A DNA stretch of 64,000 nt from contig CM055110.1 of the NCBI GenBank assembly GCA_029204225.1, forward strand, positions 42,947,862 through 43,011,861, written 5' to 3'. Shown one piece after another: positions 10,640 to 22,501 of this stretch. Source of the DNA: Diphasiastrum complanatum (taxonomy: Eukaryota; Streptophyta; Lycopodiopsida; Lycopodiales; Lycopodiaceae). The stretch's first letter is position 1. Every line of letters begins with the position of its first letter. A program made the position numbers and the translations under genes. Under the pieces are notes generated by a model. That model made no database searches, had not been told where the DNA came from, and was given only the letters and a program-made list of their open reading frames with translations.

Positions 10640-11170
10640 TCACTCAAGAAGATTTACCAACTCTTTTTTGAACTCTTGATTCACTCTACACCATATGGGA
10701 CCCCATGCGGCCTCATTAAAATGGATAACCTCGTGCTCAGGCTCCCAATCTTTGGGTACCAAAACCATGAACTTGCCATGCTCAGGCAAATATCCCGAAG
10801 TCCTAAACATGTATCCCAGATCGGAGACATGTTCGTTTACCGTGCATATGGCCTCATTCACGACAAGGCGATATAGAGGAATCATCGGAGGAGGTGTGGC
10901 ACACTTGGTCCAAACTGATTTGATTGTGTCTTGAAGCACCTCGGTGTGTATCAACTTACCCAACAATCGAGGATGGTGGACCTTGTCACTGGAAATTTCT
11001 ATAGTGTCTTCCTGTGCAATTGTTGTCGGGGATGACGGTCCTGCAATGTCATCTGGAATAGGTACATGGATCTCAGTAGTAGCCCCATCTAGCACTTGGG
11101 AAGTGGCCACCTCTGGTGTCAACACAAGATTGTTGATTGTGTCTTTACTATCAAGTGAGGTTCTACACAA
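10640..11170 (-). CDS. unassigned open frame of 176 codons
   Basis: This is one of the longer uninterrupted frames outside recognised elements. The N-terminal half is low in complexity and acidic (IPDDIAGPSSPTTIAQEDTI). The C-terminal half has more structured composition (YMFRTSGYLPEHGKFMVLVP, EAAWGPIWCRVNQEFKKELV). I recognise no domain. It overlaps the end of the gypsy gag scrap by position and may be a retrotransposon ORF or leader product. The start at 11170 is simply the first ATG. Confidence 0.3.
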   Translation of the reverse strand: MCRTSLDSKDTINNLVLTPEVATSQVLDGATTEIHVPIPDDIAGPSSPTTIAQEDTIEISSDKVHHPRLLGKLIHTEVLQDTIKSVWTKCATPPPMIPLYRLVVNEAICTVNEHVSDLGYMFRTSGYLPEHGKFMVLVPKDWEPEHEVIHFNEAAWGPIWCRVNQEFKKELVNLLE

Positions 11171-11179
11171 ATTGCGACT

Positions 11180-14170
11180 ATGTGATCGAAGTGGGTGTAG
11201 TGCATTTTTCTGGTCAAAATTTCAAAATTTCAGCAATTACAATCATTGATGCTGATTTTCTAGAAGAAAATGTGCTAGATGTATCTCATATGTGCAAAAT
11301 CTGCTATTATGCCACTTTTTACTGATATACGAATGTGGCTATGTTAAAGAGTGGCTATGAAATTCTATGGCATGTTCAAATGTCATAATAAATTTTCAAA
11401 TGACAGTTATATCAGACAAATTAGACCTATTTTTACTACTTACTATTTTTAGTAAGTTTGTTAAATAGCAATAAGCTATTTTTAGCAACACTCATAAGTG
11501 ACTTTGATGGATGATAATATCGACAGTTGCTAAGTAGTTTTATTAAATGGCAATTTTTTGCCATATTATAATGATGAAATGTACTTTATATCATGATTTA
11601 TAAAAGATGCCCAGGTACCTTTAAGGCACTGACTTAAGTTTCAAGGAAGGGTCCTAAGGTTAAGGCTTTGACGACGATCAGTTGCGGTCTCCAGTGAAGA
11701 GCAGTTTGTGACATAAAAAATCTTGTTACTGGAAGAAGTGAAATGAAAACGCCAGTTAAAAACATTGTTGATGCAAAGTACAGTGCAGACTTACAAATTG
11801 AACTTGCTGAGTTGATGTCAGACAAGTTTTCCGAGTTCGAAATATTGATATTTTTGGTGATTTTCCTTGGTGGGGATGACGGTTGATTATACCGAGTGTC
11901 GGTTTGTACGCGATGCCGAGTTGACAGTTTTATGATGGTTCGTGTTGAATACGAAGTCATGGGTAACATAGGCAGAAATGTAGGAAAAAGTGATACTTAA
12001 GAGATAGTTCGACATCCGGGAAAGAAGTCGGAGTTTCGGAAAGCAGAAACCGAATGTGAATGTGGAGGCCAAAATGTTCAAAATAGGCCTAAAAAGCCCT
12101 TTGTGCATTATGGAAGGCCTTTTTGTCAAAAAGAAAGGTAGAATGAGTAGAAAGAAGGAACAATGGCTTTCAAAAGAAAGTTGGTTATGAAGAGGAAGGA
12201 GGCCGTGGGTTCTGGAGGAGAGAAGAAGGCAGGGAAAGATGGAGAAAGGAAGGGATTCGTTCATGGAGAGCAGAGGAGTTTTTCTGGTCATTCCTCCGTT
12301 CTGTGAGCGGAGATTACTTTCTTGGTAGTCCTAATTCCGGAGCAGAGAAGAGTTATGGCTATTTCCATTAAGTAAGAATGCAGAATCTTGCTTCTTTGCT
12401 GGATGTGAGATGATAGATCAATGCTCATTCTGATTTCTTGAAAAAAAGATTCGTTCAGAAATTTTTCTGGAAAGCAAGTTATTGCTAATCCTGTTGCTTC
12501 TACATGAAGTGCTGGTGGAGATGGCTGCTCCTAATGCCATGACGTGCTGCGTTCTCCATCTGTCTGCACTCCTACCTACCTCTCCTTCACTGATCAATCC
12601 GCATTTCTGACCACACACACACACTGCCCTCTCTCATCGCTCTCTGTCCGCCTGTGCATCTGCTCCCATCTGCCTGCAGCCGCAGATCTACCCCTCTCCC
12701 TATCTCCCTCACGGTCGCACTACCTCCCTATTTTCATCACCCAATCCTTCTTCAAGGTCGCGCTCCATCTATCTCCTCATCACCCGATCCCTCTCTGTCT
12801 GCCGACCTCTCTCTCTCGTCCGATCTCTCTCTCCGCCGATCTGTCTCTCTTCTTCCTTCAGCGACCCCCTCCTTCCGATATCTTCTTGTTCCAAACTTTT
12901 TAGTGAAGAAGATGACCCGGTAAAAAAAAAATATTGATGGAACCGGCATTTCGGCTCTTCAGAATAGCAGCCAAATCTAAAGCCATCGATTAAGCCTTAG
13001 AACTCATCTGTAACAAATTGTAACCTGCCAATATATCCATCCATGTGTCCAAAGAAAGAAATGCTCCCATTCTCATCAATATAGGGTAATGCCCAATGTC
13101 TTTGATCCCATGCAAATAGGAAAATGGAAATGCAATCTTCATTTCATTTTGATACTCATTTATGGATGCAATCTCAAGTTTTGTGTTTAACGTCCTCCAG
13201 ATAAGTGTATATGCAACCTATCTAGTAGAGTTATCTTTGTTGATATCCTTCATCTTGAGATTTTCATTCTCAATAAATTCCTATCCTCTCCTTACAAACT
13301 CTTTTCATCTCATAAGGTGTTGAATCTCTCAAATATATGTCTACCCTCATATTCCTCATCCATAGATTGGATTAGAAGATCAAAACTTAAAGATCAAGTA
13401 TATCTAGTTCCTCACACAGAAAAATCTAGATCCAATTTTTAAATCTATGTTCAAACTAGTAGGAGATATATGGAAAATACCTCTCCACTCATTTTTTCAC
13501 TCATAAAGATTCTCACAAATCCTCTCAAAAGGTCAGATACATTTCCATGATGATTCTTACTATAATTTTTTCCGTTCACCACCCCACTGCTAATGTTTTA
13601 TTCCATCCAAAACTTCATTTTACCTCTCGGACCCCCCAAATGCTTCTGATTCAACCAAACATGCCCATCTGGAAAAAGTAGTTAACATTGCACCCCTATC
13701 ATCAAATAAAAAAAATATAGTATGCATAGGGAAATGAAATGCAAATTTCAGAATAATCTCAAATGGATGCAAACATACCGTGCTGTAATGATACATGTGT
13801 AAAGTGTATGTGCTCACAAATTTTTCTTTATTTATATTATTATTATTATTATTTTAAAAAATTGTAATCTTACAAATTCTATAATTCAAAATAAACATCA
13901 CCTTTATATGCATTAAGCATTCAATCTTTATAAACTGCAAAATATATTTTGGTTTTTTTTTCAATTTTTTTTTTCCCCCGTAGAAAACATAAAAATAATT
14001 AAAAACAACTAATACACCTTACCTCATAGTGGAAATATAAGGCAATAACGTGGAAAAATTCCAACCATCAACTTATAAATACCAGATTAACAATAATATA
14101 ACTTTTAAAATCATTAAAATTAATATAGAGACCAAAACTATAATACACTACTATACACAGTACTAATATC
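11180..14170. other. non-coding stretch with a pyrimidine-rich block
   Basis: No supported gene. At 12600-12900 the plus strand is strongly C/T-rich, with many CTCTCT and CCTCCC words and an (AC)n start. The open frames there on both strands are by-products of that bias. 13800-14160 is very AT-rich, with a short TTA triplet run near 13840. This last part is where a 3' LTR of the gypsy element to the right would lie, but I could not define its ends. Confidence 0.5.
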
Positions 14171-14173
14171 CTA

Positions 14174-14690
14174 CTATATAAAGTAGGGTTTAATTTTATT
14201 AAGATTGACTCGACTTTTAAAAGGTGTTCCATTTAGTTCAGTCAATCGTGCTGTATTATTCTTGTAAAGTTTCTTAATTTTATACGGCCCATTCCATAAA
14301 GAAGTTAATTTTTGTGGCATCAATTCATGTCGGGCATCATAAAAATGTAATACCAATTGACCCTTTTCATAAACATAATCTTTGATCTTTCGATTGTGGA
14401 TTAATTTCATTCGTCTTTTATACACTTCTTGATGATTCAAAGATATCATTCATTTTTCATTCAATTCTTGCAGTACATTCAAACATTGTTGCAAAGAATC
14501 TTGTTCTCCCAAATCGTGAGCTAACGCAAAACGTAGTGATGGAATTTCTATTTCTATGGGCAATACACATTCTTGACCATACACTAAAAAGTGGGGTGTA
14601 TGATTCGTACTAGTTTTCATGGTGATGTTAAATGCCCACAAAGCTGAATATAGCTTTTTTTCCCAGTCTCGTTTATTTTCAAAGACTGTT
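14174..14690 (-). pseudogene. gypsy integrase C-terminal region
   Basis: The frame 14641-14450 has ALWAFNITMKTSTNHTPHFL and VYGQECVLPIEIEIPSLRFA, the segment that follows the catalytic core in plant gypsy integrases. A stop at about 14448 interrupts it. The next frame, 14449-14174, shows LVLHFYDARHELMPQKLTSL, WNGPYKI and FKSRVNLNKIKPYF, the SH3-like DNA-binding end. Sequence before 14690 passes directly into the zinc-binding N-terminus, so the D,D,E core is missing. Confidence 0.85.
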
Positions 14691-15503
14691 TCGCAATATC
14701 TTTTGACCCGTCAATTGGCCTGCAAAATGTCCTCCACAAGCTAAATCATGACATTCTTCTAAGATAAATTTTATATCATCAGGTACCACATATCTACGAT
14801 ATAATCCTTCCACTCCCTTCCGGTAAAGTACACCTTCTATAAGTGAGAATTGTAGTGCCTGCAATTTAAGTTTTCTTTTTTTGTTATATGTCATACTGCC
14901 AGGCACTTCCAATGTTGACAAATATGTTGCCAAAGTGGAATACCAGCTCGGTATCATATCTTTATCGATGTGAAGTAATCCTAGAATTTGGTCACTCTCA
15001 CTAGTTCCATCTTCCTCATTCGGAGTTCCCCACTCACAAATACAATTATTTAAACCTTGCAATCGTGGAGGTTTACTTTTCAGATCATAATCAAATTCTT
15101 GGAGTGCAACAATCCACTTGATTAACCTAGGGGGTGGTTCCAATTTATTCATCATCAAAACAACTGCATTATTCTTAGTAAAGATAATAACTTTGTGATG
15201 TAGTATATAGTGACGATATTTAGCAGCAGCATATGCAATGCATAAACACACTTTTTCCACATATGAATAATTCAATTCTGCTATATTTAGCTTGCGTCCC
15301 ACAAACATTATGGGATGATATATTTTGTCCCATATTTGAGCCAAACAACAATTCATACTTTTCTCTGTAGCTGAAGTAAAAATATAAAACTCCCGATCAT
15401 ACATTGGAGGTTTCAATATAGGGGTACTGGCTACAACTTCCTTTAAGTCTTTAAAAGCTGTATCACAAGCTTCCCTCCAATTCCATACTCCATCCTTTTT
15501 CAA
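14679..15503 (-). pseudogene. gypsy RNase H and integrase zinc domain
   Basis: An open frame of 274 codons. Residues 1-40 end the RT connection (WNWREACDTAFKDLKEVVAS). YIFTSATEKSMNCCLAQIWD occupies the RNase H start, where most gypsy elements have TDAS. Here the first catalytic Asp is absent, as in the degenerate RNase H of Tat-type elements. PPRLIKWIVALQEFDYDL follows. The C-terminus is the integrase HHCC zinc segment (ECHDLACGGHFAGQLTGQKI). The frame ends exactly at the junction with the integrase C-terminal piece. Confidence 0.87.
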
Positions 15504-15562
15504 TCATACCGTTAGAGAGAGTGACTTTAATGAGTATTGCCTAATGTATCTTCGATAATAAC

Positions 15563-16081
15563 CTACAGATCCAAGAAATGACTGTAACTGTTTAAGCGTA
15601 GTAGGAATGCCAAGGTTAATATTATTTTTATCTTATCCGGATCAGTAGATATACCATTCCTACTAATCACATGTCCTAGTAGTACACCGTAAGGCACTCC
15701 AAACAAACATTTCCCAGCATTGAGTGCAACACATGTTATCTCACACTTCTTTAAACATTTTTCCAAAATAGCCATATGATCTTTAACAAAAGAAGCTCCA
15801 CATAGATCATCGATGAAAATTTTAAGATTTTTGTCAAGTATATCTTCAAATTGTTCATTCATAAATCTTTGATATTTTCGTTGTTTCTATCTTATTGGTT
15901 TTGTATCTTCTTTTAAAGGTATTGTGTGTACCACTTTTTCTGGGGGTATCCCTTTCAAATCTGTATAATCCCATGCAAACACATGTTGGTATTTTCTACA
16001 AAGATTTTCATATTGCTGCTTCTCAGTTATATTTAAATTAGCTCCCACCTTTATGTATTTAGGATGTTCATTTGTTCTCAA
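15563..16081 (-). pseudogene. gypsy reverse transcriptase with internal deletion
   Basis: Frame 16081-15887 has YQHVFAWDYTDLKGIPPEKV and HTIPLKEDTKPIR, the start of RT. A stop follows. Then QRKYQRFMNEQFEDIL joins the first RT conserved region directly to the block that in complete elements lies about 150 residues later. The active-site box is KIFIDDLCG (FIDD) in 15862-15563. GVPYGVLLGHVISRNGI is the thumb/connection start. The deletion removes the substrate-binding palm, so it cannot work. Confidence 0.85.
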
Positions 16082-16315
16082 ATTGATTAAACATTTATCT
16101 GCATCTCTTACTTTTGAGGGGGAATCCTCAGGAGTATTCCATTCAACTTCTAGAAGTTCACCATATTGAGAGTCCTCTTCACTTGTAGTTGAAGCGGAAT
16201 CTTCTGTAGAAATCTCTTCCCATTCAGATGATGGGATTGGAGCACGTTCCGATAAAGGAGTCCCTGGATAAGCATCTAGTACTACCCATTTTTTTCCTCT
16301 CCCAAAAATTAATAT

Positions 16316-17017
16316 TCATGCTGGTATATGAATAGTACAATCACTCAACCGTAACCAGGGTCTTCCTAATAAAAGGAAATATCCTCTTATATTCTCATAC
16401 ATATGTATCACATGTAAATCAATCTTGATGGTCCTTCCTCCTACTGTCAAGGGTATGTCATGTAATATGCCTTCTGGCTTAATAACTGAATTGTTTGCCA
16501 GTTTTAATATTGTAGTATTTGAGGGTGCTATAGTGAAACCTAAGCTATTGGTTAGTTCTAAACTGATAATATTCACGACAGCTCCTGCATCCACTATGGC
16601 TCCTTGTACCACCAATCCATCTATTATAACATCTACTTTTGGACAATACCGATCTAAATTTTCTGCACTCACATTGCCTAATTCAGGAGTATGTGTTGTA
16701 GGATCTAAACCGTAAGAGAGTTTCATCATTTGCTTCACATATCGTTGTACGATTGGTGAGAGTTTTAATAATTTCCAAAAGTTAACATCCAGACTTAAAT
16801 CATCCAATGCTTTTTGCATAGGGATTGGCACTACTCTCATAGCCCTCCCCTCCGCATTATTTTTAGAATGATTTCTTCTTTTATGAACCAAGGGTCTAAT
16901 AGTATCTTTTCTTGTTGGCTTAACGATCACTTTTCTAGAAGGTTTATTACCAACTACTCTAGAAGTCTCTCCTTGTTTTTCATGATCTGAATTAAGAGTC
17001 TCTGTGCTATCTTTCAA
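16316..17017 (-). pseudogene. gypsy aspartic protease region
   Basis: A frame of 233 codons. The N-terminal part is basic linker. VDVIIDGLVVQGAIVDAGAV and VNIIS form the retropepsin active-site loop, with DAG where most have DSG or DTG. YFLLLGRPWLRLSDCTIHIP is the C-terminal flap-side motif. It lies between the zinc knuckles and RT, as expected. The fold is complete in this frame, but the Ser/Thr to Ala change next to the catalytic Asp may matter. The linker to RT (16081-16316) is broken by stops. Confidence 0.83.
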
Positions 17018-17083
17018 TTCATCTACTTCTGTCGGATTCTCAAGTTCTTCCTGTAGAGGTTCATGAAATGTTACCTTGCTTTT

Positions 17084-17914
17084 TTATCTTGGTTTTTTAA
17101 TTTGCTTGGTCAGATCACTCTTTGGTAGACCTTTATTAAGCTTACTTCTAGTGACTGCCAACACAGATTCCCTTCTCCTGTCCATTAATGGATCAGTTTT
17201 TTCTATAAAATTCACTGGTGATCCTTGATCACTAACTTTAGCTTTTCCTTTCAATTCTCGTCTATCATCTCTCTGTAATATTTGAGCAGGTTCAGGAGTA
17301 TTATTTATTTGTGCATCTTGTGAACGATGATTTATTGGTCCTGGTAAATTAGTTCCTTCATTCAAGGCTTTACGTCGTACCCAACATCCGTCTTCCAAAT
17401 GGACTATTTTTTTACAATAATTACAGACAATATTAGGACAATTTCGGTTAAAATGAGGCCCCTTACAATAATGACAGACTACCTTTGGAGTTATATTGTC
17501 ACTAAAAGGTTTACGTTGTCCTATCACATTCTGTTGTCGCAAAAAAAAATTTACATCAGATGCTAGAGATGTGAATTGTCCACTCATAATATCCATATAT
17601 CCTTTCAACATTTCTTTAACATCCTCAATACCATTATTAGATCCAGCACTTTCATAATTTGACTCAACTAATTGTACCTGATTTGGTCTATTAGACGGTA
17701 GTGCAAGCTGATTTTGTGGAACTCTATCATACACTTGGAAACTCCCCTTAGCATGTTCAACATCTCTATAGGGGTTCCGAGACTGAAGAGGGGTTACATC
17801 ATAGAGTTGTCTATTACCTGACAACATTGGAGGAAAATCTGCCCTTGTCCAATCAAAAGCCTTATCCATTGAGCTCATACTTTTTGACAGACCTCCCGCC
17901 CTATCTGTAGTCAA
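17084..17914 (-). pseudogene. gypsy gag C-terminal region with two CCHC-like knuckles
   Basis: An open frame of 276 codons. Near residues 145-180 are CHYCKGPHFNRNC, which has three rather than four residues before His, and CNYCKKIVHLEDGC, which keeps the full CX2CX4HX4C spacing. These knuckles bind element RNA. The rest is Gln/Asn-rich linker with a basic tail (KSDLTKQIKKP). The one-residue shortening of the first knuckle is visible in the sequence and may be decay. Confidence 0.82.
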
Positions 17915-17955
17915 TTGTGCTTCCTCTATTAATATGGCCTTTTGTATTGCTCCTT

Positions 17956-18866
17956 CTAAATCAGATGGAGCAATTGTCTCACAGCCAATTGTATATCCCT
18001 TTTTAATCCTCTTAGATAAAACGATAATAACAATTCAGGTTCAATTTTTACTAATATAGCAGATTGTTTGGCTAACTCGCTCACTCGTCTTGTATATTGT
18101 CTAATATTCTCCCCAGGATCTTGTTGTGTTGTGGATAATGTGAATATCAGTTCATCCATATTTCTAGTCGGCCCGAACTCCACTAAAAATTGTTTATGGA
18201 ATTCCTCAATGGTAGCTATAGAATTTCGTTGTAAACTCTGATACCAATTCCTTGCTATACCAGTTAAAGTAATAGCAAAGAACATCATCTCATGATATGG
18301 GTTGGTTATCCTGCTTATAAAGCAAGCTGTCCAGAAAGCACTGATGTGTCTCTCTGCATCTTCATAAGGTGCGTTCCACGTAACTTAGGTAAAGGTTCTA
18401 CATTATCAAGAACCACCAATGGTTCGGTTTGTCGATCCACCATCTTGTGATTATTATCAATTGGATTATCTATCAAAGATGGTATCTCCTCAAGTGTTGT
18501 CTCAATACCTAGCTCTATGTTATGATCCTGTAATTCTGGTACTCCTTCTAGTGTTCCAGGTTCAGATTCAATATCAAAGTTGTCAAGAGATACAGGTAAT
18601 TCTTCCCTCACGTCAAAACGGTATTTCTGGTCTATCTCTGCTTGTAATCGTCGGGAATCACGTATGACTCTTCTTAAAGTGCGTGCCCAACTCTCAAGAA
18701 TTAAGCGTGGGCTCTCTTCACGGGTTCCTGTATTCTGGGCCCTCCCTCTCTCAGTCGCGATGTAGAAACAGGTTGCCCCTCTCTGTCGCAATGGAATGGG
18801 CCCTCTCCCCACTAAATCGTGCTTTGCTTCACAGATATTGGCACGTCTTTTCACTGGCTGAGGCAA
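17956..18866 (-). pseudogene. gypsy gag N-terminal and capsid region
   Basis: Frame 18288-17956 carries the retrotransposon gag domain: GIARNWYQSLQRNSIATIEE, FHKQFLVEFGP and DPGENIRQYTRRVSELAKQS. Frame 18866-18315 lies upstream and is acidic (LDNFDIESEPGTLEGVPELQ). It probably encodes the N-terminal part of the same polyprotein. A frameshift near 18300 separates the two. A frame break also lies between this part and the zinc-knuckle region. Confidence 0.78.
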
Positions 18867-18869
18867 TCG

Positions 18870-20420
18870 TAGAATTCCGGCTACTTCACGGCTGACTGCC
18901 CTCTCATTAATGTCATAAATTCTCTGCTCTTCAGCAATGGCACTCTACGATCAATAGACGATTGGGTTCTTTCCACAAAACTGTAGGTTTGAGCGGCTCC
19001 AGCAGCAGGCTGGCCTTTCAAATCAGCAGGTCACCTCATCCGGTTTAAACAAGAACAATGAATAGTGGCGGATTTCAACAACAGATTCAACTTCAGCATT
19101 CTTCATGATAATTGTGGCCTTTCAAAATCATTTAAAAGGATCATATCCGGATTGAGAACAACTTCACATTCTTATTAGAAGGCTGAGCGAACTAACGGCT
19201 CATGCGTTCAAGAACAATGATTATTCTCACCTTTCTCTCAATCAATTTCAGATTTCAACAAGTGTCAGAGGTCACGCATTTCAAACTCTCAGCAGCCCAC
19301 AACTAGCAACTGTAGCGACTGTCTTCTGTCTTCTTTTGAACAGGACATCAATAGAGATATGGGAAGCTGCCACTGTCTTTGATTTGCATTCATTTTCTCT
19401 GCTCGTATCAACTTGTCTTCACAGGTCTGTGACCACACGAATCAGTGGGCAACGCAACATGGTTTCAAACTTCACAGTTCAATCCTTCACGGATTCTTTC
19501 TAGCACATATCAATTATTTTCATGGTAATTCTGAGTGTGATTATGACTAAGACGGATCACGCATGGATGAAGCATTCATCAAGGAAAGATTCGCGTTCCT
19601 ATTAGAGGCCGAGCGAAGTGACGGCTCATGCAAAGAGGAACTCTTGTTAGTCTATCCTCTAACAATTGCAAAATGAACAAGAAACTCCTCGCGTTTGTAT
19701 TCTCATTCTCGTGAGAGAGAACGTGCCGTTCATAACCTCCTTTCAATTCATAATTTCTTAGTTTTTGAAAAACACTAATTCTTCAAAATGAAAAATAAAC
19801 CTCCCATGTTCATTTTGTCCTCCATTTGGCTTTTAACTTTTGCCATAACCTCACCACCATATAGGCCCTGTAAATACTTGTGGCTTTTTTCACTTATCTA
19901 TCTGGTATCATTTCCATCTGCACACACCCTCGCTTAAAGCTTTACATCATCAATTGTAATTCCGAACTCAACCCTCGGATACTCTTTAGTGAGTAATCAA
20001 CAATTGCTCAAATTCGAGATGCCGTAACATTTATTGAACTGGTTGTCATTAGAAACTGCAACTTTTGTCGCTCTTGGCTTCAAATCCTTAAACTTAGGAC
20101 ACCCCCTTGAACTTTAAGGCAGTACCTGAAATTATCTAGGCATTTTTATTCACGTCAGTAAAATGAGTACATCGTCATATTGCAGTCTCAGCAATGCCGA
20201 AAAACCGTAAATTCTAATTAACGTTAATTCTGCCAATTTGAAGGCAATTATTACTGTAGGTATTATCTCTAAACTGTATACAATAAAACTGATATCATGT
20301 CTAATTATAGCAATATAGCTAATGCCATGCCAATTTACTTATTAAAAATAGTAAATAACCATTATGAAACCTCTTATAGGAATCAAATAAACTTCAAATA
20401 GCTCATTTTTAGCCCAAATT
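18870..20420. other. gypsy leader/5' LTR region and anonymous DNA
   Basis: It lies just upstream of the minus-strand gag, so leader and 5' LTR are expected here. A structured phrase TTAGA(A)GGC(T/C)GAGCGAA...ACGGCTCATGC occurs at about 19176-19203 and again at 19600-19630, some 425 bp apart. No primer-binding site or clear TG/CA ends could be set. 19800-20420 shows no feature I can name. Confidence 0.45.
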
Positions 20421-20640
20421 ATGTCATCAAAAATTCGGCTAAGAATGGAGCAACCCGAGAGCTACATTTTATCTACAAAATCAAATCATGTGTGTCTATT
20501 ACAAAAAAGTTTATATGGCCTTAAGCAAGTACCAAGGACTTGGTATGCTAATCTTAACACTTTTCTACTCTCTCAAGGGTTTGTTATAAGTGAGTATGAT
20601 CATTCACTTTATTATATAAAGTTTTATGGTCAAGCATCTT
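20421..20640 (+). pseudogene. copia RT scrap
   Basis: The plus frame has QPESYILSTKSNHVCLLQKS and LYGLKQVPRTWYANLNTFLL, then SEYDHSLYY: the part of copia RT before the YVDD box. The homology stops at about 20640, where anonymous sequence leading to the LTR at 21.4 kb begins. It is most likely an older element cut by that insertion. Confidence 0.8.
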
Positions 20641-20645
20641 TATGT

Positions 20646-21351
20646 AGAGTTGTGATAGGGTCAAAATTGGCATAGATGGCAAATTGATCAAATCCACATG
20701 TAATGCCTCTATTGAGCCAAAGTAGTGTAAGAGGTGAAACTTGAGCTAAATAGGTTTTTGACAAGTGTTTTGATTTAGTTTGATGTATGACAAAAGTTAT
20801 GGTTCTCTGAATTTCACACGTGTGAAATACTCCACAAATGTCAAATTGACTCAAATACAATCTATTTCTATGAAACAATCTGTCTAGAACCTATAGATTT
20901 TGTCTAAATCACATATAGATGAGATTGATCAACTTCTGGATGATTTTTGGGATCATTCAAGCAATAAATGACATGTACTCACGATTTGCCACAGGTCTAG
21001 GAGCCCTACCTACAACTCTTCAAAAGCTTATAACTTCTGATTGGATTATCCAACTATCATGATTCAAATTGCATCACATTCTACACATTTCTAGCTTTCT
21101 AGTGGGCTAATTTGCATGAAATTTGGATCTGAGGTGAGAGAGAACCACCAAACTGAAAATGGGCAGATTTCACATGTGCCAACACCTGAAATTCCATACA
21201 GTACCTGATCTGGACCATTCAAAGTGGTTTGAAGCTCTAAATCACCAGAAAACTGCAAACTAGCTAGAAAGTAGAATCTAGACAATTCCTAGCTTGAAAT
21301 CTGATCAAATCTGCAAACTTTTTTATTAGATTTGCTTGTAAATCTCAGGTA
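20646..21351 (-). other. leader-like region next to primer-binding site
   Basis: In the minus direction this lies downstream of the LTR and primer-binding site at 21352-21945, where a leader and gag are expected. No gag homology is visible. It carries one CACACGTGTG (20815-20824). The element body is either absent or non-coding. Confidence 0.4.
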
Positions 21352-21364
21352 GGCTCTGATATCA
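21352..21364 (-). promoter_or_regulatory. tRNA-Met primer-binding site
   Basis: The plus strand reads GGCTCTGATATCA. Its reverse complement is TGATATCAGAGCC, one base from the usual copia site TGGTATCAGAGCC, which pairs with initiator tRNA-Met to prime minus-strand DNA synthesis. It sits directly beside the LTR. Confidence 0.8.
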
Positions 21365-21945
21365 TGTTGAATTCACACGTGTGGGACGCCCTACACATGT
21401 ACTTTTGATCTCCTAAGCCCAATAATACCATAAAGATCAGACTAGCATTGATTGACAATAGGAAAGCTGATCATACAAGAAATATTATTGTGCTACAAGC
21501 AAGATCTGTCAACAAAACATGAAACTAAGCACAATAAATGTCTCAACTCGGCTAGAGAGAGAGGGCACAAAGAGCCTGTCTCCAAATTTGCATTACACAC
21601 AAATTTCATCATTTTTTCAATGAGAGTACATCACATGTATATAGATCTATGGACTCTCCTCCTATTTTGAGTTGATTTGGAGTTATGAATTCACCTCTCA
21701 AGCTATCTAGACTTATTCAAGCCACCTCACTATGTCTAATTGTGCCACCTAGTATTTTCATGCATTAAATGTGGCATGCAAAGTACAAATGGCAATTCCT
21801 ATGGTAGCTCGAGTCTCTACTTCTACATACCTTGAATATTTTACTCTAAGATGAGTCTTTACTAAGCCAAAAGAGCTTAATTCATCTTTGGCATTTTTAG
21901 GATCCCTACTCACAACATTAGATAGATTTTTCCAATATTTTGACA
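21365..21945 (-). repeat. 5' LTR (about 581 bp), minus orientation
   Basis: It begins TGTTGAATTC and ends TTTGACA, giving the TG...CA of an LTR. It adjoins a primer-binding site on the side expected for a minus-strand element. A second copy lies at 52426-53038 with the same orientation and only scattered differences. It carries CACACGTGTG at 21374. Confidence 0.82.
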
Positions 21946-22126
21946 AAAAAGCAATAGCTCGATTGGAGGAAGTTATATCAAAAGCAGGTCTTTCATAAAG
22001 GACATGTTAAAATACAAAAGGACGAAAAGCTTTCGAGAAAAACGGGAAGAATACCATGAAAACCAAGCATAGGAGGATCCAAAACTCGTCATTACTTATC
22101 CAATCATTCTGAAAAACCGTGATTAA

Positions 22127-22393
22127 TATGACAATGTTTGTATCTCTGATATTGCAACACATTTTAGATATCATGCATCATTTTTTGCAAAAGCTTACGA
22201 CAGTCTAAGTATTTGGTCATCACAAGGAATGGAGGAATCATGTGGGCAAGCTAGAGCAGCATTTCATCAAAATACACAACACAGTGGAACATCTCAAAAA
22301 AATAGTTACATCATCCCTACAGACGTATTCAAATTCGATACAAAACTAGATCAACAAAATATCAAAAATTTAGAAAGACATGTAAATTTATAG
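22127..22393 (+). CDS. unassigned open frame, 88 codons, coding-like
   Basis: Bounded by TAA upstream and TAG downstream, with no ATG at the start, so it looks like part of something longer. It contains THFRYHASFFAKAYDSLSIW, SSQGMEESCGQARAAFHQNT and QHSGTSQKNS. The composition is that of a folded protein. I do not recognise the family with confidence. It lies just right of the LTR at 21.4 kb. Confidence 0.35.
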   Translation, partial: YDNVCISDIATHFRYHASFFAKAYDSLSIWSSQGMEESCGQARAAFHQNTQHSGTSQKNSYIIPTDVFKFDTKLDQQNIKNLERHVNL

Positions 22394-22501
22394 ACAAAAA
22401 TAATATTGATGCAAGACTCAACTCATAATAATTTTCATGATATCAGACAAAACGAGTATATGTATTATATGGCTTCATCTCAAGTACAATGCACGGCAAA
22501 A

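Larger units (their letters stand above)
14174..18866 (-). mobile_element. Ty3/gypsy retrotransposon, Tat-like, internally deleted
   Basis: From right to left on the minus strand: gag, two zinc knuckles, protease, RT, RNase H, integrase. RT ahead of integrase defines gypsy. The pre-RT phrase HVFAWDYTDLKGIPPE and the RNase H without its usual first Asp are like plant Tat-lineage elements. Two internal deletions remove most of RT fingers/palm (junction near 15870) and the whole integrase catalytic core (junction near 14690). No chromodomain is visible at the C-terminus. LTRs are not defined. Confidence 0.88.

Noticed and set aside
12544-12949. Ser/Leu/Pro-rich frames on the plus strand and an Arg/Glu-rich frame on the minus strand
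   Set aside because: They follow from a pyrimidine-rich block. There is no conserved motif and several frames overlap.
16425-16715. Plus-strand frame of 96 codons
   Set aside because: Antisense shadow of the gypsy protease region, which has clear motifs on the minus strand.
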